This document shows positions 56,914 to 64,000 of a stretch of 64,000 nt of DNA, piece after piece. The translations under genes and the position numbers were made by a program. Positions within the stretch are counted from its first letter, which is position 1; each line of letters starts with the position of its first letter. Under the pieces are notes generated by a model that was not told where the DNA came from, did no database searches, and saw only the letters and a program-made list of their open reading frames with translations. This stretch comes from Photobacterium atrarenae. GTDB lineage: Bacteria; Pseudomonadota; Gammaproteobacteria; Enterobacterales; Vibrionaceae. The stretch spans positions 1,240,001 through 1,304,000 of the forward strand of contig NZ_CP101509.1 of the NCBI RefSeq assembly GCF_024380015.1. Reading direction: 5' to 3'.

Positions 56914-57072
56914 TCATTTTATTGCGTATCTCTGAGCTTCTTCAAGTGAGTTAAACAGGTCTTTGCTTACCCAGCTATATCTCATCGTATGATTATGACG
57001 CTCAATATACGCGTTTTGCTGTGGATTGCCTGTCTGAATGTTAATATTTCTGTTATTTAATTCTGGGTTTAC
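56914..57072 (-). mobile_element. Remnant of an IS3-family transposase (C-terminus of OrfB)
   Basis: Read on the minus strand, an undisturbed frame gives VNPELNN, then IQTGNPQQNAYIERHNHT, then SWVSKDLFNSLEEAQRYAIK and a stop at 56914-56916. This is the last catalytic block (with the final Glu of DDE) and tail of an IS3-family integrase core. The upstream part is gone; a stop lies just before the fragment. No intact ends or target duplication were found. Confidence 0.8.
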
Positions 57073-57138
57073 CTACATTCTATTGTCTCTTTATTTGGTT
57101 AGAGGATAGTAGAAATTGTTGTAGGTATTTCTTTTTTA

Positions 57139-58032
57139 TCATGCGCATTGTTTTCTTGATGGAATAATTTCTTTTCTAGCCTCTTTGGGCTTGATATTAA
57201 ATTCTTTACTAAAGGCAGCGCTAAAATGACTGACATTACTGTAGCCTAAGATCATGGCTGTTTCAGTAACGTTATTATCCTTTAACAATGGCATTGCTTT
57301 TTTCATGCGCTCTTTTTGAAAGTGGGCATAAATACTGTCGCCGTACAGGTGCTTAAAGCCTTTTTTAAGCTTACATTGATTTAACCCTACGACATTTGAA
57401 ATATCAGCAATAGTGGGGGCGATACTGAGGTCTTTAAGTAGATAATTACGGGCTGACTCTAATTGATATTTTTCTCGGATAGAAAGTCCTTGGTTATTTT
57501 TTCTTTCATTGAAAGCGTCAATTTGCCAGTGAATAAACTCTAATACCGCAGAGTGTAATAGCAGTTTACAGGTTGGCCTTTCAATTAACGAGGCAATATG
57601 GCTGGCCGTGGACTTCAGCTTTATATTGTTACAAGGAGACTTAATGAAAAAAACCACATCGTGCAAATCAATGCCGAGAAAGTGTTTTTCAACCAGAGTT
57701 GCAAGTAGTTCTGGTGTGATCATAATATCCAGATTACAAAATGAAGGTGAGTTCATTAAATGAAATGGCTCTCCACAGGAAAAACCCATAATTGCATCAC
57801 CTTCATTTAACTCTATCAATGTATCACGTACTCTGGCTTTAAATCGGCCTTCCAATAGATAATTTAGGTGTATGTATTTATCATCACTTGGAAATGAGCC
57901 ATTAAGGCAATTACAGCTAGAATGACAAATAGATACAGCTAATCCGGGCTGGATAGTAATATTTTTCTCTTCACTTAGATATTGCTGTGCCATTTGGGCT
58001 AAAGGTAATACAGTCAAATCATTGGAGCACAT
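57139..58032 (-). CDS. AraC family regulator, probable iron-chelate sensor
   Basis: A 297-residue AraC protein of PchR/YbtA style: an N-terminal ligand domain with five cysteines (CHSSCNC cluster near residue 36) and a C-terminal double HTH (about 205-290: IADISNVVGLNQCKLKKGFKHLYG and LGYSNVSHFSAAFSKEFNIKPKEAR). It sits downstream of a TonB receptor gene and has a Fur box in its promoter, so it likely activates this locus when the chelate is present. The gene is more AT-rich than the surroundings and lies next to an IS remnant, suggesting transfer. Confidence 0.87.
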   Translation of the reverse strand: MCSNDLTVLPLAQMAQQYLSEEKNITIQPGLAVSICHSSCNCLNGSFPSDDKYIHLNYLLEGRFKARVRDTLIELNEGDAIMGFSCGEPFHLMNSPSFCNLDIMITPELLATLVEKHFLGIDLHDVVFFIKSPCNNIKLKSTASHIASLIERPTCKLLLHSAVLEFIHWQIDAFNERKNNQGLSIREKYQLESARNYLLKDLSIAPTIADISNVVGLNQCKLKKGFKHLYGDSIYAHFQKERMKKAMPLLKDNNVTETAMILGYSNVSHFSAAFSKEFNIKPKEARKEIIPSRKQCA

Positions 58033-58127
58033 AGCTAAATGCTGTCCTTAGTTTATAGTTTTTCCATCAATTAAAAAGCGTTACAACATAACAAGGCTGA
58101 TACTACCAAAAATAACAACGCCATGTA

Positions 58128-58146
58128 AATGAAATTTATTCTCATT
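58128..58146. promoter_or_regulatory. Fur box upstream of the AraC gene
   Basis: AATGAAATTTATTCTCATT matches 17 of 19 positions of the common Fur form AATGAGAATTATTCTCATT. It lies 96 bases before the AraC start. Confidence 0.8.
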
Positions 58147-58240
58147 CAAAAAGGGGTGAAGTCAGTAGAGACAACAGAAAATATGAGTCAATCGGGGAAA
58201 AATGGCCGGATATGACCAAACCAATTCAGTGCCAATAAAC

Positions 58241-58263
58241 AGGACCTGCCTTAGACAGGTCCT
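58241..58263 (-). terminator. Hairpin after the TonB receptor gene
   Basis: AGGACCTG / CAGGTCCT (8 bp) with a 7-base loop directly follows the receptor stop on the minus strand, then GTTTATT. Confidence 0.7.
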
Positions 58264-58275
58264 TATTCTGGTTGC

Positions 58276-60446
58276 TTAGTAGTAAGCGTTGAACGTCAGA
58301 CCAAAGCTTTGTGGGTCGCTGGCTTCGACGGTATGGCCGGAGCCAAAGTCGAACTCTACGGTGGAGTAATATTCATCGAGCGCATTCTTCGCCCACAGGT
58401 AGACATCCCAGTCCTGGGCTTCAACTCCCAGCTTAACATTGACGAGTTGGTATGGGTCTTGTTGGAGGGTGTTCAGGCTATTGAAGTAGTACTCGCCGAC
58501 ATGAATGACATCCAAACGGCTGAACAGTGACAGCTGCTCCGTCAGCGGACGGGTGTTCTGCAAGGCGAAGTTGGCTGTTAGCTCAGGGGTGTTAACCATC
58601 TTATTGCCGCTGCAGCTTTGCAAGCTGGTCATAGCGCAGTTCTCGTAGTCTTTGTACTCAGCATTGGTATAGCTGCCGCCAAGTTCCATCAACCAGCCGG
58701 GTGCCGGAGTGTAACGGGTTTCAAATTCAATACCCTGGCTGCGGCCACGGCCGGCGTTATCTGTCATGATGGTATTGGTGCTCTGAACCAGTTGCTGGAC
58801 CTGCTGATCTTTGATGTCGATATAGAACAGGGCCGTACTGAGTTCAAGTGAGTTGTCGAGGAATGATGCCTTGTAGCCCAGCTCGTAGTTGGTGCTGGTT
58901 TCAGAATCGTATGTTGGATCGTCCTGGTTCGGATACAGGTGATCAAAACCGCCGGCACGGTAGCCTTGGCTGATAGTCCCGTAGATCAAGGCACTGCTGT
59001 CAGGAGCGTAAGAAACCCCCGCTTTTGGCAGCCACTCGTTAAAGTCCTTGTCACCCTGGATGTTGACGCTCGGGCTGCTCTGGTTATTGGACTGGATATC
59101 GGCATTGCGTTTTTCCATATCAACCCGTAGACCTGCCGTTAAGGTCAAACGCTCAGTCAGACTGTAGTCAACCTGACCGAAGGCTGCGTACCCTGAGTTT
59201 TCCTTTTCCACATTGGTATAGTCGGTGTAAGGGCCTCCCCAGCCAATGGCTGTATAGTCGAGCATGTTGGTGCTCTTGGTTTTGTATTCGGCATAGTAGC
59301 CGTAAAGGCCAGCCAGCCACTGCAAATCGCTCGCGGTGTTTGAGGCCCAGCGTAGTTCTTGCGAGAACTGCTTCTGCTCTTCTTTGGCTATGTTGTGGTA
59401 GATATAGTTCGTCTGGCTGCTGGCATCCTGGTCGGCAGAGTTGTAGCTGTCCCAATCGCGCCAACCGGTGATGGAGGTGAAATCAAAACGGCTGAACTCG
59501 TTTCTCATCACGAGTGTAATACCGTAGGCATCGCGGTTATCTTCACCGTCATAGTCATGGTCGACTTTGTCCGGGTTGTTTTTGATAAAGGCTGCACTCC
59601 CCAGAGCATACGAATCGCCACGCAGTCGCTGGAAATCAAGAATAAGGTCAGACTCAAAGGTATAGGTCGGCTCCCAACGTAGTTTTGCGCGTGCAACAAA
59701 GTCCTCTCTGGCACCGTAGTCTTTACCGTTATGGATGTTGGTCAGGTGGCCATTGTTATCGGTAAAGGCAAGGCTCAGTCCACCGTATAGCTGGTCTTCG
59801 ATCAGGGGAGTATTCACGCCGACACTGACCTTACGGCGCTCAAGGGTATCAGCAGTGACGGATACGCGGGCATCAGTGAAATTGTCTGGTTTTTTGGTGA
59901 TCACGTTGATGATACCAGCCAGAGAGTTACCACCATAAAGCGTTCCCTGAGGCCCACGTAGTACCTCAATACGTTCGACATCAGTGAGATCTAGGTCAAA
60001 CATACCGTTACTGGTATAGTTAACCCCATCGACATAAAAACCTACGGTAGGATCGGTGAATAGGCCCGGACCTATACCCCGAATGAAGATGTTGTTTTCT
60101 CGCGAGCCCCCCAGGTAAAAATGTGCAGGTTAGGTACATGTTGGCTCAGCTCTGTAATGGAGCTGATCTCGGCATCTTTCAAATCCGAGTCGGTAATTGC
60201 GGAAACACTGGAGCTAACATCCATGATGTCGGCATTACGTTTTTCGGCAGTAACCGTGATGACCTCCAGTTCCGAAGATTGACTTTCTGTCTTTTCGTTG
60301 GTGTTGGCCAGTACATTGGGTGTTGTGCTGATAGCGCTGCAGAGAAGCCCTGTTTTCACTAGTAGCGCGAGTTTATTGATGTTGTGTGTGTGGGGTGGTT
60401 TATTTAAGACTGATAGACCCTGACCCCGTAATGGTGCGGCTTGCAT
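58276..60446 (-). pseudogene. TonB-dependent iron-chelate receptor, frameshifted in the plug domain
   Basis: Two overlapping-family frames make one receptor of about 723 residues. 60446-60072 encodes a signal region and the TonB box/plug start (ELEVITVTAEKRNADIMDVS, SITELSQHVPNLHIF). 60003 downward continues DLTDVERIEVLRGPQGTLYGGNS and the whole beta-barrel, ending in F-type LTFNAYY. The upstream frame slips at a six-C tract (60107-60112, plus strand): one extra base restores WGGSRENNIFIRGIGPG and joins both halves. A nearby A5 tract (60117-60121) is an alternative slip site. It is either a recent one-base loss, a phase-variable tract or a sequencing error. Confidence 0.87.
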
Positions 60447-60478
60447 ACCTCTCGTACTCCTTGCAATAGCAACATGTT

Positions 60479-60497
60479 GTTATTGATAATCATTCGC
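60479..60497. promoter_or_regulatory. Fur box upstream of the TonB receptor
   Basis: GTTATTGATAATCATTCGC matches 15 of 19 positions of GATAATGATAATCATTATC and lies about 33 bases before the receptor start, where it would cover the promoter. Confidence 0.75.
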
Positions 60498-60528
60498 GCA
60501 ATTGTCTTGGTTGAGAGGATCTGCTGCT

Positions 60529-60562
60529 ACCCGAAAGAGATATTTCAAACCCGAAACGGATA
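60529..60562. promoter_or_regulatory. Paired direct repeats, probable AraC-regulator binding sites
   Basis: ACCCGAAAGAGATA (60529-60542) and ACCCGAAACGGATA (60549-60562) share 12 of 14 bases with 20-bp spacing, two helical turns. They lie just upstream of the Fur box, the place an AraC-type activator would bind. Confidence 0.6.
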
Positions 60563-60582
60563 GATTTGTTACCAAAAAGAAT

Positions 60583-60600
60583 CGCCACCGGAAGGTGGCG
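60583..60600 (-). terminator. Rho-independent terminator after the ECF ATPase gene
   Basis: CGCCACC / GGTGGCG stem with a 4-base loop; on the minus strand it is followed by ATTCTTTTT. Confidence 0.82.
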
Positions 60601-60635
60601 GTTATTAGGAAGCGGGAATCAATAGCGGTTTTGAT

Positions 60636-62147
60636 TTAGGCAATGAGTGTGCTTAACTTCTGAAATGACCGAAGCTCAGCTAGCAATTGCTGACCTTGAT
60701 CTGCCCCAACATCAAACTGTGATTTCAAATAGCCAGATTCAAGCACCAGCACTTGTTGGCTTACTTGGGCAATAAACTCAGGGTCATGGCTAATCACTAC
60801 AACAGTTCGGTTGCAGCGGCAGGCGTTCTGGATAAGTTCGGCAAGTGCTGCCATATTGCGCCAGTCCAACCCGCTGGTAGGCTCATCTAACAGCAGCAAT
60901 TCGCGTTCACTGGCTAAGGCGGTTAACAGTGCCAAACGCTGTTGTTGGCCTCGAGACATTGCTAACGGGTGTGTATCGGCTAATTCTTCTAACCCTACCT
61001 GTTGTAGCCACTCGCGCGCGCCTTGCTCGGAAGGCTCCGGCATACTAAGCTGGATTTCTTCTAACACTGAATCGGCTATCAACTGTTGATGAACGTGTTG
61101 GGATACAAAAAAACTGTGCCGCTGACGTGCTCGCCAACGCCATTGTGTTTGATTGTCGCTAAGCACCACTTTGTCACGGTGCTGTCCGGCAAGCACCTTC
61201 ATTAAACTGGACTTACCTGCGCCGTTTGCACCGATAATGGTCGTCACCTGCCCCTTAGGTAAAGAGAGTGACGGCATATCAAGCCACACCTGTCCGTTTC
61301 TGCCTAATCGAATGGGTGATAACCGATAGCTATCGTCAGGCCGGCTTGCTGCTGAAGCTGAGCAGCAAAGGTCGGCAAAATGGGCGGGCCGTAACCCCTG
61401 TTGTTCTAAGGCGTGGCTCGAGCGAGAAAAGAATTGCTCCCCGGTCATCGTGTCCTGGATTTGACCTTCGGCCATATGAAACACGCGATCAACCAAGCCA
61501 TTTAGGTAATATAAGCGATGCTCGGCGATAAGAATCGTCTTACCTTGCGTACGCCACCGCTGAATCGTCGCGCGTAACATGGCGATGCCCTCTGCATCTA
61601 AATTAGCTGAGGGTTCATCAAGTACATACACATCAGGGTTCAACATGCTGGCCGAGGCACATGCCAGTTTCTGTTGCTGGCCACTAGAGAGATCAAAGAT
61701 AGACTGGGGTAATTGATCCTGTAATGAAAACTGCTCGGCAACCTCAGCAAGGCGCTGGTTGATTGATGCAACTGGATAGCTTTGATTTTCGAGAGCAAAG
61801 GCCAGTTCATCCTCCACTGTGGTGGCGAAGAACTGGCTTGATGGATTTTGAAATACACTGCCAACTTGCTTTGCCATTAATGCCAAATTAAAGTGCTCGA
61901 GGGCTTTCCCCTGAACTTGAATACTTCCTTCTACATCAGCATCAAAATAGTGCGGAATTAAGCCATTTGCTAGTCGCAGCAATGTACTTTTGCCACAGCC
62001 AGATGCACCGCAAAACAGAACGACTTCACTTTTGGCTATCTGCAAGTCAATGTTTTTAAGGCTCCAGCACGCAGTATCGTGATGCTCGTAGCGTACGCTG
62101 ACATTGCGCAAATTTAGCAACTCGGTGTTTGAAGTAACTGAATTCAT
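60636..62147 (-). CDS. ECF transporter ATPase with two fused ATP-binding domains
   Basis: A 503-residue protein with two complete ABC domains (EcfA-A' fused, YkoD/CbiO type). Domain 1 has Walker A GASGCGKST, signature DLSSGQQQKLA and Walker B VYVLDEPSANLD. Domain 2 has Walker A GANGAGKSS, signature MSRGQQQRLA and Walker B LLLLDEPTSGLD. It powers the ECF module with the EcfT and S components upstream in the same operon. The spacing to EcfT is four bases. All catalytic motifs are intact. Confidence 0.92.
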   Translation of the reverse strand: MNSVTSNTELLNLRNVSVRYEHHDTACWSLKNIDLQIAKSEVVLFCGASGCGKSTLLRLANGLIPHYFDADVEGSIQVQGKALEHFNLALMAKQVGSVFQNPSSQFFATTVEDELAFALENQSYPVASINQRLAEVAEQFSLQDQLPQSIFDLSSGQQQKLACASASMLNPDVYVLDEPSANLDAEGIAMLRATIQRWRTQGKTILIAEHRLYYLNGLVDRVFHMAEGQIQDTMTGEQFFSRSSHALEQQGLRPAHFADLCCSASAASRPDDSYRLSPIRLGRNGQVWLDMPSLSLPKGQVTTIIGANGAGKSSLMKVLAGQHRDKVVLSDNQTQWRWRARQRHSFFVSQHVHQQLIADSVLEEIQLSMPEPSEQGAREWLQQVGLEELADTHPLAMSRGQQQRLALLTALASERELLLLDEPTSGLDWRNMAALAELIQNACRCNRTVVVISHDPEFIAQVSQQVLVLESGYLKSQFDVGADQGQQLLAELRSFQKLSTLIA

Positions 62148-62151
62148 AAAC

Positions 62152-62868
62152 CTACCCGAACAACAAAGAGATGAACAACAAACAAAGAGGCAAGGTTACG
62201 ATCGTCAACACAAGGTAGTCGTGCCAAGAAAATGTTAGTGATTGACGTTCGCTGCGCTTTACTGAGGCAGATAACCCGCGGCTTAACGCAGCTGCTGATA
62301 ATTCTTCACCGATGCGAGTGGTGTTGATCAGAAGCGGCAGCAGTCTTAAACGGATGATATGTTTGAAACGTAAGCCGCGCATTGCCAAGCTTTTTTCAAT
62401 GGCAATGGCTTCGGAGAAAAAGGTCGGAAAGAAACGAAATACAACAGCGAGTGGAATCGTCATTTGTTGCGGCAGGCCAAGCTTACGGCAAGCTGCCAAG
62501 AATTCGCTCACTGTCGTCGTTGAGACGAGATATATACCCGAAAATATCGCGGGCAGAATTCGCGTAAACACTCCGACTAATACCAGCAGCATGGAGTTAG
62601 TTAAACCCTCTGTGATGGGCACCAGTACATAGGCTATGTATAGACAGGTGCTGTATATTGCACCATAACATCCGGCTAAATATAAACGTCCTTCTAGTCC
62701 TAAAAGCAATAAGGGGATGACTGCCAATAGATAGGTTGATGAGCGAACCCAGGCATGGCTGCCGGCTACCCCGCTGACCACAAATACGCTGATGCTGAGT
62801 AACAATAAAATCTTGGTTCGTGGATCGAGACTGAATCGCCGTTGCAAAGAGTGGCTGTTCAATCGCAT
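62152..62868 (-). CDS. ecfT: ECF transporter transmembrane protein EcfT
   Basis: A 238-residue membrane protein of the CbiQ/EcfT family with about five hydrophobic segments and the coupling helices: MRGLRFKHIIRLRLLPLL (an ARG-type motif with MRG) and SAAALSRGLSAS (second SRG motif). It links the ATPase to the S component. ATG 62868 overlaps the S-component stop by one base (TAATG). A frame extension to 62904 is inside that gene. Confidence 0.9.
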   Translation of the reverse strand: MRLNSHSLQRRFSLDPRTKILLLLSISVFVVSGVAGSHAWVRSSTYLLAVIPLLLLGLEGRLYLAGCYGAIYSTCLYIAYVLVPITEGLTNSMLLVLVGVFTRILPAIFSGIYLVSTTTVSEFLAACRKLGLPQQMTIPLAVVFRFFPTFFSEAIAIEKSLAMRGLRFKHIIRLRLLPLLINTTRIGEELSAAALSRGLSASVKRSERQSLTFSWHDYLVLTIVTLPLCLLFISLLFG

Positions 62869-63455
62869 TAAACAATACCTGCGCGTTTGAATTGAATGGA
62901 ACAAACTCGTTTACCGATCACACTGCCAATAGCACCACACAAAATGCACGTTATAAATAAAAACGGCAGTGACCACATGGGTAATAAGGCTTCTAACTGC
63001 TGCGCGTAAGACTCACTATAACCTTGTTTCAACATGGCAAAGTATTCTTCGCGACCCACAAAGAAGGGGATAAAGTTTCCAATTACCCAACCACTAAACA
63101 AGGTGTATCCACACAAGCTCAATTTCGGGCTTTTGTATTGTCCGAGTGCAAGTACGAGGTCTGCGATTAAGCCAAACAACAAGCCAGTGAGGCAAGCCCA
63201 ATAGCCCATACCTGCGATAAACATTAATATCCCATTGATGGAGCCTAGTAACGTCACCATTCCGAACTTGTCAACCCGCGTCAGGAACAGCATGAACGGA
63301 ATACCACCGAACAAAGCGGGAATGACCGCAAGCAAAGGAATAAAAACGGGGATAAAACCTAAAAAACCGATAACGATCATGATGAAGAAATACAGAACCG
63401 AGTAGATTCCGACATTGATCAGGTCTTTAGCCGTTAGGCGAGCTTGTTGATTCAT
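62868..63455 (-). CDS. ECF transporter substrate-binding S component (Trep_Strep/MptS-like)
   Basis: A 195-residue membrane protein with about six hydrophobic segments. The sequence fits the Trep_Strep (TIGR02185) group of S components: KDLINVGIYSVLYFFIMI near the start, GGIPFMLFLTRVDKFG and a final GAIGSVIGKRV. The S component sets specificity. Members of this group often neighbour exporter-fold ABC pairs and are suspected of metal or chelate transport. It starts a three-gene operon, divergent from such an ABC gene, and lies beside a Fur-controlled TonB receptor. Confidence 0.83.
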   Translation of the reverse strand: MNQQARLTAKDLINVGIYSVLYFFIMIVIGFLGFIPVFIPLLAVIPALFGGIPFMLFLTRVDKFGMVTLLGSINGILMFIAGMGYWACLTGLLFGLIADLVLALGQYKSPKLSLCGYTLFSGWVIGNFIPFFVGREEYFAMLKQGYSESYAQQLEALLPMWSLPFLFITCILCGAIGSVIGKRVCSIQFKRAGIV

Positions 63456-63852
63456 TTTTTATTCCCAAGAATTATTTAGATGAAGATGCCTAATCAGAAG
63501 TACGCCTGATTGGGGTTCGGCAGATCCGCTGTTGGTCATGTCTTCGTTGGCGGAATATTAAGGCCTTCTGACAGGCTGCTAAGGTTCGCCCTGTGCCTGT
63601 TCCAGATAAATTTCAGCAATTATGTAAGCCGCGAACAAATGGAACTACCCGCATCGGGCGAAAAAGCCCCGACTAGGGTGAATGAGAGCATTCTGATCAG
63701 GAATGGGAATGTCCGCATCGGGTTAAGTTCTCCTTATTCTTTAGCCCATTGAACCGATTGGGGCAGACGGCGACTGATCTGGGTAGCTTGTGATTAGATC
63801 GAAATTTATGATCTGCCGGATTGTTTCCTGTTGCTGTGAAGGACTGACAACG
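63456..63852. promoter_or_regulatory. Divergent promoter region of ECF and ABC genes, with 21-bp direct repeats
   Basis: The 397-bp gap has no credible gene. Two copies of a 21-mer, 17 of 21 identical and both ending CCGCATCGGG, lie at 63641-63661 and 63705-63725 (64 bp apart, about six turns). The first contains ACCCG, also present in the repeats by the TonB receptor. A partial Fur-like GAATGAGAGCATTCTGAT lies at about 63682-63699, between the two copies. Confidence 0.55.
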
Positions 63853-64000
63853 ATGTCTAATTTGGAAGATGACACTGGCTGGCTGACGTTATGGCGAATG
63901 GTAAAAGTTCGGCAAGGGTGTCTTTCTGCGTCGCTGATATTTACCTGTTTTGCCGCGTTGCTTGAGTTGCTGCCTTTCTGGCTTGTTTTTCAGGCAATGG
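63853..64000 (+). CDS. N-terminus of an ABC transporter with fused membrane domain (partial)
   Basis: The gene runs off the window; 49 codons are seen (MSNLEDDTGWLTLWRMVKVRQG, then a hydrophobic helix LSASLIFTCFAALLELLPFW). This resembles the first TM helix of exporter-fold ABC proteins such as YbtP/YbtQ, which import siderophore-iron in Yersinia. The family is inferred from the short start and from the neighbouring ECF S component and TonB receptor. AAGGAC precedes the ATG. Confidence 0.6.
   Translation, partial: MSNLEDDTGWLTLWRMVKVRQGCLSASLIFTCFAALLELLPFWLVFQAM

Overview
The window looks like a chromosomal segment of a marine gammaproteobacterium, most likely Vibrionaceae (a Photobacterium or Vibrio relative). 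This rests on a chromosomal Qnr-type pentapeptide protein, an OmpA-type porin, a RimJ-like acetyltransferase and general gene style. It is inference; no 16S rRNA or other phylogenetic marker is present.

Region 1 (1-14241) is a complete phenol-to-central-metabolism module. A phenol-sensing sigma-54 activator (dmpR type, minus strand) is divergent from a 14-gene plus-strand operon: multicomponent phenol hydroxylase (dmpKLMNOP), ferredoxin (dmpQ), catechol 2,3-dioxygenase (dmpB) and the lower meta pathway (dmpC, E, F, G, H, I). A clear -24/-12 promoter and two upstream activator sites lie between them. The hydrolase gene dmpD is absent, so only the dehydrogenase/tautomerase/decarboxylase branch to pyruvate and acetyl-CoA is present.

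Region 2 (14242-22500) holds a protein of unknown function, an OmpA-like porin, a LysR / CoA-transferase / GntP-type permease group likely used for short-chain acids or ketone bodies, and two exported proteins, one a putative metallopeptidase.

Region 3 (22555-37959) is an amino-sugar region. An eight-gene minus-strand operon encodes an N-acetylgalactosamine PTS with deacetylase, deaminase/isomerase and both tagatose-bisphosphate aldolase subunits. Opposite it lie a ROK sugar kinase and an AgaR-type repressor, then an oxidoreductase and a sugar ABC transporter. AgaR-like T-rich motifs occur at the PTS/kinase, agaR and ABC promoters and suggest one regulon. Two genes of the ABC side branch are broken: the oxidoreductase by a frameshift at a C6 tract, and the ATPase by an in-frame TAG plus altered Walker A and signature motifs.

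Region 4 (38094-56042) is mixed housekeeping and accessory content: a decayed LysE exporter, several acetyltransferases, a nitrilase-family amidase, a class IV aminotransferase with a divergent LysR gene, pirin, a lipoprotein, an octaheme cytochrome with TPRs beside a periplasmic sulfatase and a periplasmic HAD phosphatase, a Cache-GGDEF cyclase, a PhzF protein, an amidohydrolase and a MaoC-type hydratase.

Region 5 (56069-64000) has the qnr-like gene, an IS3-family transposase remnant and an iron-acquisition locus: an AraC regulator, a TonB receptor (frameshifted), a complete ECF transporter (double ATPase, EcfT, Trep_Strep-type S component) and the start of a divergent exporter-fold ABC protein. 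Fur boxes and paired direct repeats mark its promoters. A TonB receptor paired with an ECF module under Fur and AraC control is the most unusual system in the window.
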